Of a stretch of 64,000 nucleotides of DNA, positions 24,616 to 34,470 are shown one piece after another. Under the pieces are notes generated by a model. The model was not told the origin of the DNA and did no database searches. It saw only the letters and a list, made by a program, of their open reading frames with translations. The translations under genes and the position numbers were made by a program. The DNA is from Lutibacter oceani. Lineage in GTDB: Bacteria > Bacteroidota > Bacteroidia > Flavobacteriales > Flavobacteriaceae. The stretch is taken from contig NZ_QTTQ01000009.1 in the NCBI RefSeq assembly GCF_003384935.1, positions 682,001-746,000 on the forward strand, given 5' to 3'. How positions within the stretch are numbered: position 1 is the first letter of the stretch; each line of letters opens with the position of its first letter.

Positions 24616-26166
24616 GTGAAAACAGAATTAATTATACGATCAAATTCCTCTGATATTGATTTTGCCTTATTAAAAGATGGTAGACTAACTGCACTAAATA
24701 ATGAATCTAACGAAAATAAATTTTCTGTTGGAGACATTTTTTCAGCAAAAATTGGTAAAGTATTATCCGGATTAAATGCCTCGTTTGTTAACGTAGGTTA
24801 TGAAAAAGACGGATTTTTACATTATCATGATTTAGGTGCACAGTTAAAATCATTAAATAAATTTATAAAAGGTATAAGCACAGGTAAAATTAAAGATTAC
24901 ACTTTAAAGAATTTTCAACTAGAAAAAGACATTGATAAAAATGGAAGTATAGTTGATGTATTAAAAACAGGTCAAAACTTATTAGTACAAATTGTAAAAG
25001 AACCAATATCTACAAAAGGGCCAAGAATGAGCTCTGAAATTTCAATAGCAGGTAGGTATTTAGTATTAGTTCCATTTTCTGATAGAGTATCCGTTTCACA
25101 AAAAATTATGGATCCTGATGAAAAAGAGCGCTTAAAAAGACTAATAAAAAGCATTAAACCTAAAGGTTTTGGAGTTATTATTAGAACTGTTGCTGAAAAC
25201 AAAAAAGTAGCAGAACTTGATAAAGATCTTCAAAATTCTTTAGAAAGATGGGTGGTAATGTGCAAAAAAATAAGACATTCTAAAGCACAGCAAACACCTG
25301 TAAAAGTATTAAGTGAATTAAACAGAGCCTCATCAATTTTAAGAGATATCTTTAACGATTCTTTTACAAGTATTGTTACAAATGACGAAACAATGTATTT
25401 AGAAACAAAAGAATATCTTCAAGAAATTGCTCCGGAAAAAGAGTCTATAGTATCCTTATACAATTCTAAACTTCCAATTTTTGAAAAATTTGGCATTGAA
25501 CGCCAAATTAAAACATCTTTTGGTAAAACAGTTTCAATGAGTAAAGGAGCTTATTTAGTAATAGAACATACCGAAGCACTTCATGTAATTGATGTAAATA
25601 GTGGCAACAGATCAAACAAAGCAATGTCTCAGGCAGATACCGCATTAGAAGTTAATTTAATTGCAGCATCAGAAATTGCAAGACAATTACAATTGCGAGA
25701 CATGGGAGGAATAATTGTTGTAGATTTTATTGATATGCATTTACCTGAACATAGACAAAAACTCTATGATCATTTAAGAAATGAAATGGCATTTGATAGA
25801 ACAAAACACAAAATATTACCTCCAAGTAAATTTGGTTTAGTTCAAATTACAAGACAAAGAGTTAGGCCAGAATTAGTAATTAAAACTCAAGAACCTAATC
25901 CAAGTGGTTTAGGAGAGGTAGAAGCACCAATAGTTATAATAGATAAAATTGAGGCTGAATTAGATAAATTAATTACTTTAAAAGAGCATAAAAAGATACT
26001 ACTTAATGTACATCCTTTTATTGCAGCTTACTTAAAAAAAGGAATTCCATCCATTCAACATAGATGGTTTACAAAATATAAAAAGTGGATTAAAATTTTA
26101 CCAAGAGATGCTTATCAATATTTAAATTTTGAATTTACCAATAACAAAGGTGAATTAATTGAATAA
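24616..26166 (+). CDS. rng: Ribonuclease E/G family protein (RNase G)
   Basis: 516 residues from GTG 24616; no in-frame ATG lies nearby upstream and the N-terminus KTELIIRSNSSDIDFALL fits the family. S1 domain with FVNVGYEKDGFLHYHDLG (~50-130), RNase H-like part, then the DNase I-like catalytic core with VIDVNSGNRSNK and the Mg-binding Asp in GGIIVVDFIDMH. No zinc-link CPxCxG, which fits a Bacteroidota Rng. Cytoplasmic; processes rRNA and mRNA. Confidence 0.95.
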   Translation: MKTELIIRSNSSDIDFALLKDGRLTALNNESNENKFSVGDIFSAKIGKVLSGLNASFVNVGYEKDGFLHYHDLGAQLKSLNKFIKGISTGKIKDYTLKNFQLEKDIDKNGSIVDVLKTGQNLLVQIVKEPISTKGPRMSSEISIAGRYLVLVPFSDRVSVSQKIMDPDEKERLKRLIKSIKPKGFGVIIRTVAENKKVAELDKDLQNSLERWVVMCKKIRHSKAQQTPVKVLSELNRASSILRDIFNDSFTSIVTNDETMYLETKEYLQEIAPEKESIVSLYNSKLPIFEKFGIERQIKTSFGKTVSMSKGAYLVIEHTEALHVIDVNSGNRSNKAMSQADTALEVNLIAASEIARQLQLRDMGGIIVVDFIDMHLPEHRQKLYDHLRNEMAFDRTKHKILPPSKFGLVQITRQRVRPELVIKTQEPNPSGLGEVEAPIVIIDKIEAELDKLITLKEHKKILLNVHPFIAAYLKKGIPSIQHRWFTKYKKWIKILPRDAYQYLNFEFTNNKGELIE

Positions 26167-26184
26167 GGCTCACCAATATCTTAT

Positions 26185-26216
26185 AAAAGTCCTGCTTAAT
26201 TGCAGGGCTTTTTTTT
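26185..26216 (+). terminator. Intrinsic terminator of rng
   Basis: AAAAGTCCTGC / GCAGGGCTTTT forms an 11-bp stem (one G-T pair) with loop TTAATT and an eight-T tail. It lies directly at the end of the convergent patatin gene and may stop both. Confidence 0.85.
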
Positions 26217-28431
26217 AAAACCAGTACCCAACATTAAAATACCAGTACTTTTCTGAATGATCAGGAGACCATGTGTAATTTATCTCAACTGGCCCCAGAA
26301 AAGTATCTATACCATAACCAAGCATGTAACCTGTTTTGGTATTTTCAAAAATCTTTCCTGCATTAAATAAATCGTGTTCAACTCTAGCAAAATTCGCAGT
26401 TGCTGAAAAATAGTTTTTAGGCAAAAACTCATACCTAAGTGTTAACCCTGACTTTAAAAAAGCATCTGCATTTAGTTCGGCGAAATCATATCCGTAAAAT
26501 GGAACAAAGGTATTTATAAAATTTTCACCATACCCACCAACATTATAATCCAAAGCCCTATTGTTATTTTCACCAATAGTAATTCCTGCTTCTGAAATAA
26601 AATGAGTAGTAATTCTATTAAAAAAAGTATGGGCAAAACCAACTTTCCCTTTTAATTGTGAAAATGAGTTAAAATTATTATTATAATCTGATGAACCCAA
26701 AAACCATTTAAAACTAACATCTAAAAAAGCACCATTTTTTTGAAAATACTTTTTATCATAGGTATCAATTTTCAAATACCCAATTAAATTTAGATAATCC
26801 GAATTATCAAAATACAATCTCCTTTTTTTATTTTCAGATACACCCGTTTCAAGAGAAGAAATTGTTTCTGTAAAAACTTTTAAATGCTTATGTTCACCTC
26901 CTACTCCAATTGCAAATTTTCTACTAAAAACTGTTTGAAAATAAATTTCGTTTGTAAAATCTTCATAAACTAAATTAATTTTATTTACAGCTGCCTCCTC
27001 AAAATTAAGGTTTGCGTCAAAACTGTTATACCTCGATTTTATTCCAAAACTAGTGTAAAATCCATTATCAATAAAATAATCAAGATTATACCGAATATTG
27101 TCACCTAAAATTAAATCAGCAGATACCACATCATTCTTATTAAAAATGTGCTTTGCTGTTGAGTTTATTAAGATTCCTGTTTTATATAAATCGTCATAAT
27201 GAGCTCCTAATTGTAAAAAATTAGAAATCCTGTTTTCTTTTACTTTTAAGCTTAAAGTTTTACCATCAATATTATCCAATAATTTATATTGAATGTTTTC
27301 AAAATTACCAGTTGCAAACAAGTTGTTAATACTCTCAACCAATTTATTATAACTTGTAGAATCTCGTTTTTTTAAATTTAATTTTCCTAAAATATAGGCT
27401 CTTGTATAGTTTAAATTTCCCTGTATACTTATATTTTTAATGTGATAATGTTTTTCGATACTTGTTTCAATCTTAAATTTTTCTTTTGGGATTTGTTGTT
27501 GTGCAATAGACCTAAGCTCTTCTATTTTTTCAAGTGATGCAATTTTTCCTTCCTCCATAATTTCTTCAAGTTTATCAAAGGAAACAACATTGAAATTTTT
27601 TAAATCAGGTTTTATAAGTACATCTACTTTTTCGTATTTTGAATCTAGTGTTTTATACATTTGAAATCCGACTATCTGATTTAATATTTTTACGGCAGAA
27701 TTTAAATTATCTTTTTTATTTAAACCACTTTGTATATCAACACCAATTATAATATCAGCTCCCATATTTTTAACTTCATCTACTGGAAAATTATTTACAA
27801 TACCTCCATCAGTTAATAATTTTCCGTCAATTTCCACTGGTGCTAGTAATGTTGGAAATGATCCGCTAGCTTTCACGGCCTCAGGTAAAAAACCATTATT
27901 TAAAACTTCCTGTTTTCCAGTTTCTAGATTGGTAGCAATACAAACAAAAGGGATGGGTAAATCATTAAAATTTGTAATATTACCAACATGCTGAGTTAAT
28001 TTTGTTAATAAATTAAGTACATTCTGACCTTCAGATAAGGCCTTTGGAATACCTACTTTTTTATATATAATTGGTAATGATAATGCATACTTTTCACCGC
28101 TTTCCTTTTCGTAAAAAGGTTTTGATTTTCTAGGGATTTGATCCGATAAAATCTTTTCGAAATTTATGGCTCTAACAATTGAGTCAAGCTGATTTGCATT
28201 ATAACCCGAGGCATATAAAGCCCCAACTATGGCTCCCATACTTGTACCACCAATGTAATCAACTCTAACACCAGCCTCTTCCAAGGTTTTTAAAACAGCA
28301 ATATGTGCAAAACCTTTTGCTCCGCCACCACTTAAAACCAACCCAACTTTGAAATCTTTTTTTTCAGGAATTTCTTGAGAAAAAACAAAAGTTATGGATA
28401 ATATAAAAGCTATGAATAAACTGTTTTTCAT
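26215..28431 (-). CDS. Patatin-like phospholipase with POTRA and BamA-like beta-barrel (PlpD type)
   Basis: 738 residues with signal peptide (FVFSQ). Patatin domain ~30-230: GGGAKGFAHI oxyanion loop, GGTSMGAIVG nucleophile elbow (Ser), and DGGIVNNFPV with the catalytic Asp. One POTRA-like domain (~315-395, HIKNISIQGNL) and a C-terminal outer-membrane barrel ending in aromatic FNVGYWF. This is the layout of type Vd autotransporters such as PlpD and of Bacteroidota RssA-like proteins. Probably an outer-membrane phospholipase. 5 bp from uvrC. Confidence 0.9.
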   Translation of the reverse strand: MKNSLFIAFILSITFVFSQEIPEKKDFKVGLVLSGGGAKGFAHIAVLKTLEEAGVRVDYIGGTSMGAIVGALYASGYNANQLDSIVRAINFEKILSDQIPRKSKPFYEKESGEKYALSLPIIYKKVGIPKALSEGQNVLNLLTKLTQHVGNITNFNDLPIPFVCIATNLETGKQEVLNNGFLPEAVKASGSFPTLLAPVEIDGKLLTDGGIVNNFPVDEVKNMGADIIIGVDIQSGLNKKDNLNSAVKILNQIVGFQMYKTLDSKYEKVDVLIKPDLKNFNVVSFDKLEEIMEEGKIASLEKIEELRSIAQQQIPKEKFKIETSIEKHYHIKNISIQGNLNYTRAYILGKLNLKKRDSTSYNKLVESINNLFATGNFENIQYKLLDNIDGKTLSLKVKENRISNFLQLGAHYDDLYKTGILINSTAKHIFNKNDVVSADLILGDNIRYNLDYFIDNGFYTSFGIKSRYNSFDANLNFEEAAVNKINLVYEDFTNEIYFQTVFSRKFAIGVGGEHKHLKVFTETISSLETGVSENKKRRLYFDNSDYLNLIGYLKIDTYDKKYFQKNGAFLDVSFKWFLGSSDYNNNFNSFSQLKGKVGFAHTFFNRITTHFISEAGITIGENNNRALDYNVGGYGENFINTFVPFYGYDFAELNADAFLKSGLTLRYEFLPKNYFSATANFARVEHDLFNAGKIFENTKTGYMLGYGIDTFLGPVEINYTWSPDHSEKYWYFNVGYWF

Positions 28432-28436
28432 AGTTA

Positions 28437-30221
28437 CTATTTCTTTTTATAATAATTAAATATTTTTAAGGCTCTTGTATTTCCTACAACAGCTTCTAAC
28501 TCATTAACAGATGCTAAACTTACTCGTTTTGCAGACTTAAAATGTTTTAATAAAGATACAACAGTTTGGCTGCCAATCCCAGAAATTTGTTCAAGCTCAT
28601 TTACCAATGCACTTTTACTTCTTTTGTTTCTATGATGCGTTATTCCAAATCTATGCGCTTCATTTCTTAATTGTTGGATAATTTTTAAACTTTCAGATTT
28701 TTTATCTAAATACAAAGGTACTGGATCATTTGGGTAATAAATTTCTTCCAATCGTTTTGCAATTCCTATAATAGCGATTTTATTTCTCAGTCCAAGAACA
28801 TCCAAACTTTTTAAAGCAGAGGATAGCTGCCCTTTTCCTCCATCTATAACAATTAATTGTGGTAAATCCTGCTCTTCTTCTTGTAAACGTTTATAACGCC
28901 TAAAAACAACCTCTTCCATTGAAGCAAAATCATCTGGTCCATCAACAGTTTTAATATTAAAATGCCTGTAATCTTTTTTACTAGGTTTTCCATTTTTAAA
29001 AACAACACAAGCAGCAACAGGGTTTGTACCTTGTATATTCGAGTTATCAAAACACTCAATATGACGTGGTTCTTTACTTAAACGTAAATCTTTTTTCATT
29101 TGAGCCATCAAACGATTCACATGCCTATCCGGATCAACAATTTTTATTTGCTTAAAACGCTCCTGCCTATAATATTTTGCGTTTCTAATACTTAAATCTA
29201 CAATACGTTTTTTATCTCCAAGTTTAGGAACTATTACTTTAATATTTTCTCCTAATTCAACTTCAAAAGGCACGTAAACTTCTTTTGATTGCGAATTAAA
29301 ACGTTGCCTTATTTCAATAATTGCAAGCTCTAAAAGTTCTTTATCTGTTTCGTTTAATTTCTTTTTAATTTCTGAAGTATGTGATTGAATTATGGCTCCA
29401 TTTGAGATTTTAAAAAAGTTTACATAACTGTAACTTTCATCAGAAACAATTGAAAAAACATCTACATTAGTAATTGAAGGGTTTACAACGGTTGATTTAG
29501 CTTGGTAATTTGCTAATAAATCAATTTTTTCTTTTATTTTTTGAGCTTCTTCAAATTCCATTTTAGAAGAAAAATGCACCATTAATTCATAAAAACATTT
29601 AATGGATTCCTTAAAATTTCCTTTTATTATATTTCTTATGGCTGTAATATCATTTTGATAATTTTCTTCAGTTTGCAATCCTTCACAAGCACCTTTGCAA
29701 TTTCCAATATGATAATCTAAACATACATTGTATTTTCCAATTTCAATATTTTTTTCGCTTAAATCATAATTACAAGAACGCAATTGATATAATTCTTTAA
29801 TTAAATCTAAAAGTGCTTTTGCAGTTCTAACGGAAGTATAAGGTCCATAATATTCCGAGCCATCTTTTATGACATTTCTTGTTAAAAAAACACGTGGAAA
29901 TCGTTCTTTTTTTATGCAAATCCAAGGATACGTTTTATCATCCTTCAACATTACATTATATCTTGGCTGATATTTTTTAATTAGGTTATTTTCTAATAAT
30001 AAAGCATCTGTTTCAGTGTTAACAACAATGTGCTTAATGGTAGCAATTTTTTTTACCAACACCTTTGTTTTACCGTATTCGTGATTTTTAGTGAAGTAAG
30101 ATGAAACTCTTTTTTTTAAATTTTTTGCTTTTCCTATATACAAAATAACCCCGTTCTTATCGTAATACTGATAAACACCAGGTTGGCTTGGTAAAGTTTT
30201 TATTTGAATTTCTAATTCCAA
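28437..30221 (-). CDS. uvrC: UvrABC excinuclease subunit C, TTG start
   Basis: 594 residues. GIY-YIG nuclease at the N-terminus (GVYQYYDKNGVILYIGKAKN), a UVR motif (FEEAQKIKEKIDLL, ~200-235), RNase H-like C-terminal nuclease (ECFDNSNIQGTNPVAACVVF) and a helix-hairpin-helix pair (ISGIGSQTVVSLLKHF). The start must be TTG at 30221 or, less likely, ATT at 30230: an in-frame TAA lies at 30234-30236 and no ATG precedes the GIY-YIG domain. Confidence 0.95.
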   Translation of the reverse strand: MELEIQIKTLPSQPGVYQYYDKNGVILYIGKAKNLKKRVSSYFTKNHEYGKTKVLVKKIATIKHIVVNTETDALLLENNLIKKYQPRYNVMLKDDKTYPWICIKKERFPRVFLTRNVIKDGSEYYGPYTSVRTAKALLDLIKELYQLRSCNYDLSEKNIEIGKYNVCLDYHIGNCKGACEGLQTEENYQNDITAIRNIIKGNFKESIKCFYELMVHFSSKMEFEEAQKIKEKIDLLANYQAKSTVVNPSITNVDVFSIVSDESYSYVNFFKISNGAIIQSHTSEIKKKLNETDKELLELAIIEIRQRFNSQSKEVYVPFEVELGENIKVIVPKLGDKKRIVDLSIRNAKYYRQERFKQIKIVDPDRHVNRLMAQMKKDLRLSKEPRHIECFDNSNIQGTNPVAACVVFKNGKPSKKDYRHFNIKTVDGPDDFASMEEVVFRRYKRLQEEEQDLPQLIVIDGGKGQLSSALKSLDVLGLRNKIAIIGIAKRLEEIYYPNDPVPLYLDKKSESLKIIQQLRNEAHRFGITHHRNKRSKSALVNELEQISGIGSQTVVSLLKHFKSAKRVSLASVNELEAVVGNTRALKIFNYYKKK

Positions 30222-30321
30222 AAATTTAATTTTTTAAAAAATAAAAGTACTACTTTTTAGATGGTTTTTAGTTTCCATGTGAAAATCAACACCTATTTAA
30301 GTTTAATACAAAAAAAATACA

Positions 30322-30329
30322 TATTTTTG
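30322..30329 (+). promoter_or_regulatory. Candidate -7 element of the PLP decarboxylase gene
   Basis: TATTTTTG matches TAnnTTTG, 64 bp before the ATG. The upstream -33 position is A/T-rich with no clear TTTG. Confidence 0.5.
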
Positions 30330-30393
30330 CGAAATATTAAAAATATACAGTTTTTTAATCTATTTTTTAAATAATTCATAATACATATTTCAA

Positions 30394-31632
30394 ATGAAGT
30401 ATTGGAAAAAATATTCAAAAGAAAAATTAATAAAGCGAATTGATAAGGCTTTAGAATCTACAATAGACTTTCAAAATAGCAAATATTTAGGATATCCTGT
30501 TTCTAGATTAGACGAAAATGTATTTAATACTAGTGGAACTTTTTTAAATAATTCTCCACTATTAAAATCTTTTATTGCGAATCCGAATAATATAGGTTGC
30601 CATACATTAGGAAAAAGTGAGGAAGCCTTTAAAGGTTCTCAAGAATTAGAAAAAGAAGTAATCCGAGTTTTAGCAGTAGACATTTTTAAGGCTAAAGAAA
30701 ATGAATATGATGGCTATATTGCAACTGGTGGAACAGAAGCTAATATTCAAGCACTTTGGATATATAGAAATTTATATAAAAAAGAGTTTGATGCAACTTT
30801 AGATGAAATGGTAATTTTATCTTCTGAAGACACACACTATTCAGTTCATAAAGGTTCAAATTTATTAAGCATAGATACTGTTTCTATTCCAGTAGATTTT
30901 AATTTAAGAGAAATTATTGCTCCTGAATTAGATAACATCGTAAAAAAATTAATTTCTGAAGGTAAAAAGTATTTTATGGTAATCTCAAATATGGCTACCA
31001 CTATGTTTGGCTCAGTTGATAACCCTGATATTTATGCCGAAATTTTATCTAAATACAAGGTTAAATTTAAAATTCATATTGATGGTGCTTTTGGCGGATT
31101 TATTTATCCTATCTCGAATAGAAATTCAACCTTAAATTTTGAAAATCCTAATATTTCATCAATTACTATTGATGCACATAAAATGTTACAAGCTCCTTAC
31201 GGAACAGGTGTTTTTTTATGTAGAAAAGGACTTATTGAAAATGTACTTACCAAAGAAGCTCAATATGTTGATGGAATGGATTTAACTATTGTTGGAAGTC
31301 GTTCCGGTGCAAATGCAATTGCTGTTTGGATGATTTTATTCAGCTATGGATATTATGGCTGGTTTGAAAAAATAAATACTCTTTTATTACGTACAGATTG
31401 GTTTGCAAAACAATTAGATGCTTTAAATATTGAATATTTTAGGGATCCGTTTATGAATATTGTTACCATAAAATCTGAATATGTTCCAGAAAAGTTAGCT
31501 CACAAATACGGATTGGTTCCAGATACTCATAGTGGTAAAAATAGCTGGTATAAAGTAATTATGATGGATCACGTAGAAATTGATGATTTACTAAAGTTTG
31601 TAGAAGAATTAACAAATATTAGTATTTCATAA
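30394..31632 (+). CDS. PLP-dependent group II amino acid decarboxylase family protein
   Basis: 412 residues. GGTEANIQALWIYRN binds the cofactor phosphate, HIDGAFGGF has the Asp that contacts the PLP nitrogen, and SITIDAHKMLQAPYGTGVF contains the Schiff-base Lys (~261). About 60-100 residues shorter than glutamate or aromatic amino acid decarboxylases. The substrate cannot be told; a plain aspartate- or diaminobutyrate-type decarboxylase is possible. Stands alone between uvrC and the ars operon. Confidence 0.85.
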   Translation: MKYWKKYSKEKLIKRIDKALESTIDFQNSKYLGYPVSRLDENVFNTSGTFLNNSPLLKSFIANPNNIGCHTLGKSEEAFKGSQELEKEVIRVLAVDIFKAKENEYDGYIATGGTEANIQALWIYRNLYKKEFDATLDEMVILSSEDTHYSVHKGSNLLSIDTVSIPVDFNLREIIAPELDNIVKKLISEGKKYFMVISNMATTMFGSVDNPDIYAEILSKYKVKFKIHIDGAFGGFIYPISNRNSTLNFENPNISSITIDAHKMLQAPYGTGVFLCRKGLIENVLTKEAQYVDGMDLTIVGSRSGANAIAVWMILFSYGYYGWFEKINTLLLRTDWFAKQLDALNIEYFRDPFMNIVTIKSEYVPEKLAHKYGLVPDTHSGKNSWYKVIMMDHVEIDDLLKFVEELTNISIS

Positions 31633-31735
31633 TTTACGCCAGTCAAAAAACGAGGTATTAATTAGGATTTCTAGGACATTTTAAATTTAAGACGCAACTA
31701 ACAATGAATAATTATTAGGATATGAAAATTGCTTA

Positions 31736-32446
31736 TTATTTTATTATCCCTGAAAAAATTAATATATAATACAACCCTGTTATTACAAAAACAATACCTG
31801 CAAAGGCTCGCATCCACTTTTCAATTTTTACAATTTTTTTATAAAAAACACTTATTCTTGAAGCTGCAAAAGCCAAAAAATACGTAAATAAAATAACAGG
31901 AATCCCAGTTCCTATTGCAAAAATAATAGGCAAGTACAATCCATCAAAACTAGAAATTGTCATAGGAATTAACATTCCAAAATACAATGCACCACTGTAT
32001 GGACAAAAGGCCAATGCAAATATTACACCAATAAAAAATGAACCTAACAAACCCTTATCAACAAATTTTTCTGATAATTTTTCTGTAAAATTAAATTTTC
32101 CTAAAAAGTTCAACCTGATAATATTTAACATTATTAAGCCCAAAATAATAAGTAGAGGTCCCAAATATTTTTCACCATTTTGCTGAAAAAACCTACCTAT
32201 ATGAAACTTACTAGCGCCAAAATATAAAACTAATCCAATAACAGTATAACTAAAAGCCCGTCCTAATGAATAAATTACACCACTTAAAAAAACCTTTTTT
32301 TTACTAGCAATATTTTTTGATATATATGCTGTAGCTGTTATATTAGTTGCCAAAGGGCAAGGACTTACAGAGGTCATTAATCCCAAAATAAAAGCAGATA
32401 AAATAGGAATGTTATAGTTTTCAAGTAGTGACTGTAAAAATTCCAT
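31736..32446 (-). CDS. ArsG-like / CcdA-DsbD-type membrane transporter
   Basis: 236 residues with about six membrane helices. SPCPLATNI and AFCPYSGALYFGM carry the paired Cys-Pro motifs of the DsbD/CcdA fold. In Bacteroidota this subfamily is annotated as ArsG, an efflux permease for aromatic aminoarsenicals. It is the last gene of the ars operon, overlapping the arsF-like stop by 1 bp. Electron transfer to the arsF-like thioredoxin-fold protein is an alternative role. Confidence 0.72.
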   Translation of the reverse strand: MEFLQSLLENYNIPILSAFILGLMTSVSPCPLATNITATAYISKNIASKKKVFLSGVIYSLGRAFSYTVIGLVLYFGASKFHIGRFFQQNGEKYLGPLLIILGLIMLNIIRLNFLGKFNFTEKLSEKFVDKGLLGSFFIGVIFALAFCPYSGALYFGMLIPMTISSFDGLYLPIIFAIGTGIPVILFTYFLAFAASRISVFYKKIVKIEKWMRAFAGIVFVITGLYYILIFSGIIK

Positions 32447-32847
32447 CAGATTTTATTCAGTTGTTTTTCTAGTCTGCTCTTTAATCTTTTTATAAACTCC
32501 TCTTTATTTTTCCCATACATAAAACCAAACTGTGTTAAATCAATTTGTTTTTCTTTTCCATCAGAAATTACATTTAAAAATAATGCAGTACCCGTGGCTT
32601 GAAATTTTTCAGCAAGTTTATAATTTTCTTCATCATCAACATTCACAACTTGAAAACTTATTATGCCCTCTTTCAATTCTTTTGCAAAATTAGTTTCCAA
32701 CACTAATTTAGTATTGGATTCTATTGCTTTGCAAGTAACACACCTATGTGTTGAGTGAAAATCTATTACTTCAATTTTATTAACCGATTGCCCATATACC
32801 GAAACAAAAAGCAAACAACATACTACTACTAACTGTAAATTTTTCAT
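32446..32847 (-). CDS. ArsF-like exported thioredoxin-fold protein
   Basis: 133 residues with a signal peptide (VSVYGQ). Redox motif RCVTCKA (CxxC) after IEVIDFHSTH, then a thioredoxin-like fold with VVNVDDEEN and ATGTALF. Homologues are named nitrophenyl compound nitroreductase subunit ArsF by annotation pipelines. It is co-translated with the ArsG-like transporter. The arsenic link rests on operon context plus this family naming. Confidence 0.72.
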   Translation of the reverse strand: MKNLQLVVVCCLLFVSVYGQSVNKIEVIDFHSTHRCVTCKAIESNTKLVLETNFAKELKEGIISFQVVNVDDEENYKLAEKFQATGTALFLNVISDGKEKQIDLTQFGFMYGKNKEEFIKRLKSRLEKQLNKI

Positions 32848-32865
32848 TTTGTGAAATTTATGTGA

Positions 32866-33843
32866 TTAAAAAATAATATTAAATACATACCCTGAAATTA
32901 CAATACAAACTGTTACCACACTAAAGAAAATTGCTATTAATTTTAAAGTCATTACCTTTTTTAACAACATTGCTTCTGGTAGCGACAAACCTACAACTCC
33001 CATCATAAATGCAATGGCAGTTCCTAGCGGAATTCCTTTAGAAACCAACACCTGTACTACTGGTAAAATTCCGGAAGCCCCGGAGTACATTGGAACAGCC
33101 AACAATGTTGCTATTGGAACAGCTAACCAATTATCCTTGCTCAAATATTGTTCAAAAAAACCTTCTGGGATATAACCGTGCATCAATCCTCCAACTGCAA
33201 TTCCAACAATTACATAAGGTAAAATACCCTTTAAAATTGTTTTGGATTCTCTCCAAATTGAAGGTAATCTATAACGAAATGAAGCTCTTTCAATTTCAAA
33301 TTTTTCAGTTTCTTTTTGTGAATTTTCTAATACTTGTTTTACCCAGGGTGATAAATATTTTTCGAGTTTTAATTTTTGAAGAATTATTCCAGAAATAGTT
33401 CCAAGTAAAACACCACTTATTACATAAATTACAGTTGTTTTTAAACCAAACAATCCAATAAACAAGCCTATTGCTACTTCATTTACTAAAGGTGAAGTAA
33501 CTAAAAACGCAAATGTAACACCAAGGGGAATTCCTCCTTTAACAAAACCTATAAAAAGTGGTACCGATGAACATGAACAAAATGGCGTTACTGTACCAAA
33601 AAGTGAAGCCATTAAATATTCAAAACCATATAACTTTTTACGTGATAAATAATTACGTACTTTTTCAACAGGAAAATAGCTATTCACAATTCCCATAAAA
33701 AAGATAACAACAAATACAAGGAGCAGAATTTTTACAGAATCATATATAAAAAAGTTTAATGCTTCTGCTAAATGATTTCCTTTTTGAAGGCTAAGAAGCT
33801 CAAAAACAATCCAATCGGCTATTTTTTGAATCCAATCAAACAT
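32866..33843 (-). CDS. ArsP-like permease (PF03773-type)
   Basis: 325 residues with about eight membrane helices. GTVTPFCSCSSVPLFIGFVKGGIPLG is the permease signature with the Cys pair that ArsP uses to handle trivalent organoarsenicals; SPLVNEVAIG and PMYSGASGILPV are further conserved loops. A Cu/Zn efflux role has also been assigned to relatives. Three bp separate it from the methyltransferase upstream. Confidence 0.78.
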   Translation of the reverse strand: MFDWIQKIADWIVFELLSLQKGNHLAEALNFFIYDSVKILLLVFVVIFFMGIVNSYFPVEKVRNYLSRKKLYGFEYLMASLFGTVTPFCSCSSVPLFIGFVKGGIPLGVTFAFLVTSPLVNEVAIGLFIGLFGLKTTVIYVISGVLLGTISGIILQKLKLEKYLSPWVKQVLENSQKETEKFEIERASFRYRLPSIWRESKTILKGILPYVIVGIAVGGLMHGYIPEGFFEQYLSKDNWLAVPIATLLAVPMYSGASGILPVVQVLVSKGIPLGTAIAFMMGVVGLSLPEAMLLKKVMTLKLIAIFFSVVTVCIVISGYVFNIIF

Positions 33844-33846
33844 ATT

Positions 33847-34464
33847 TTAGATGTGTTTTTTTCCAATATATCGAATTACAGAAGCTTTTCCTTTATGGTA
33901 AATACCTTCGTTTAATTCAATCTCTTCTTGTTTAATTTCAATGGTTTCTAAATTTGAAAAATCACTTTTTATTTCTTCTAACGAAAAAAGCATTTCTAAA
34001 TTTTTAGGTCCTAATTCCGTATTCTTTTCTTCATTAATTTTAAGTTGTTCTTTACTAAAACCTTCTAAAATTAGAATCCCTCCTTTTTTTAAATACCTTG
34101 ATATTTTTTTATGATATTCAGATTTTAAACTTGGTGAAAAATGTGCATAAATTAGCGCGATTACATCAAATGAATTTTCTTTAAAGACGAATTCAGACAT
34201 TTCACCAATTAAATAATTAATGGTTACATTATTTTCAGATGCTAGTTTTAAAGCTTTTGTTTTTCCTTCACTACTAATATCTAAGCAGGTAACATTTAAA
34301 CCATTTTTTGCAGCAAAAACAGCATTTCTTCCTTCACCTTCAGCGGGTAATAAAATAGCTCCTTTTAAATTATTATTTTTTAAAATACTTTCAAAAAACT
34401 CGTTGGGTTTAATTCCGTATGCAAAGGTTTCATTTCTATATCTATCTTCCCAAAATTCCTTCAT
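33847..34464 (-). CDS. Class I SAM-dependent methyltransferase (TehB-like) in ars operon
   Basis: 205 residues. Motif I LLPAEGEGRNAVFAAKNG (~38-55), post-I CLDISSEG, motif II FDVIALIYAHFS and a GGILILEGFSKEQL strand, as in TehB and thiopurine-type methyltransferases. It has only one Cys, so it lacks the Cys set of canonical ArsM. Its place between acr3 and the ArsP-like permease suggests a metalloid substrate (inference). Confidence 0.82.
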   Translation of the reverse strand: MKEFWEDRYRNETFAYGIKPNEFFESILKNNNLKGAILLPAEGEGRNAVFAAKNGLNVTCLDISSEGKTKALKLASENNVTINYLIGEMSEFVFKENSFDVIALIYAHFSPSLKSEYHKKISRYLKKGGILILEGFSKEQLKINEEKNTELGPKNLEMLFSLEEIKSDFSNLETIEIKQEEIELNEGIYHKGKASVIRYIGKKHI

Positions 34465-34470
34465 TACTTA

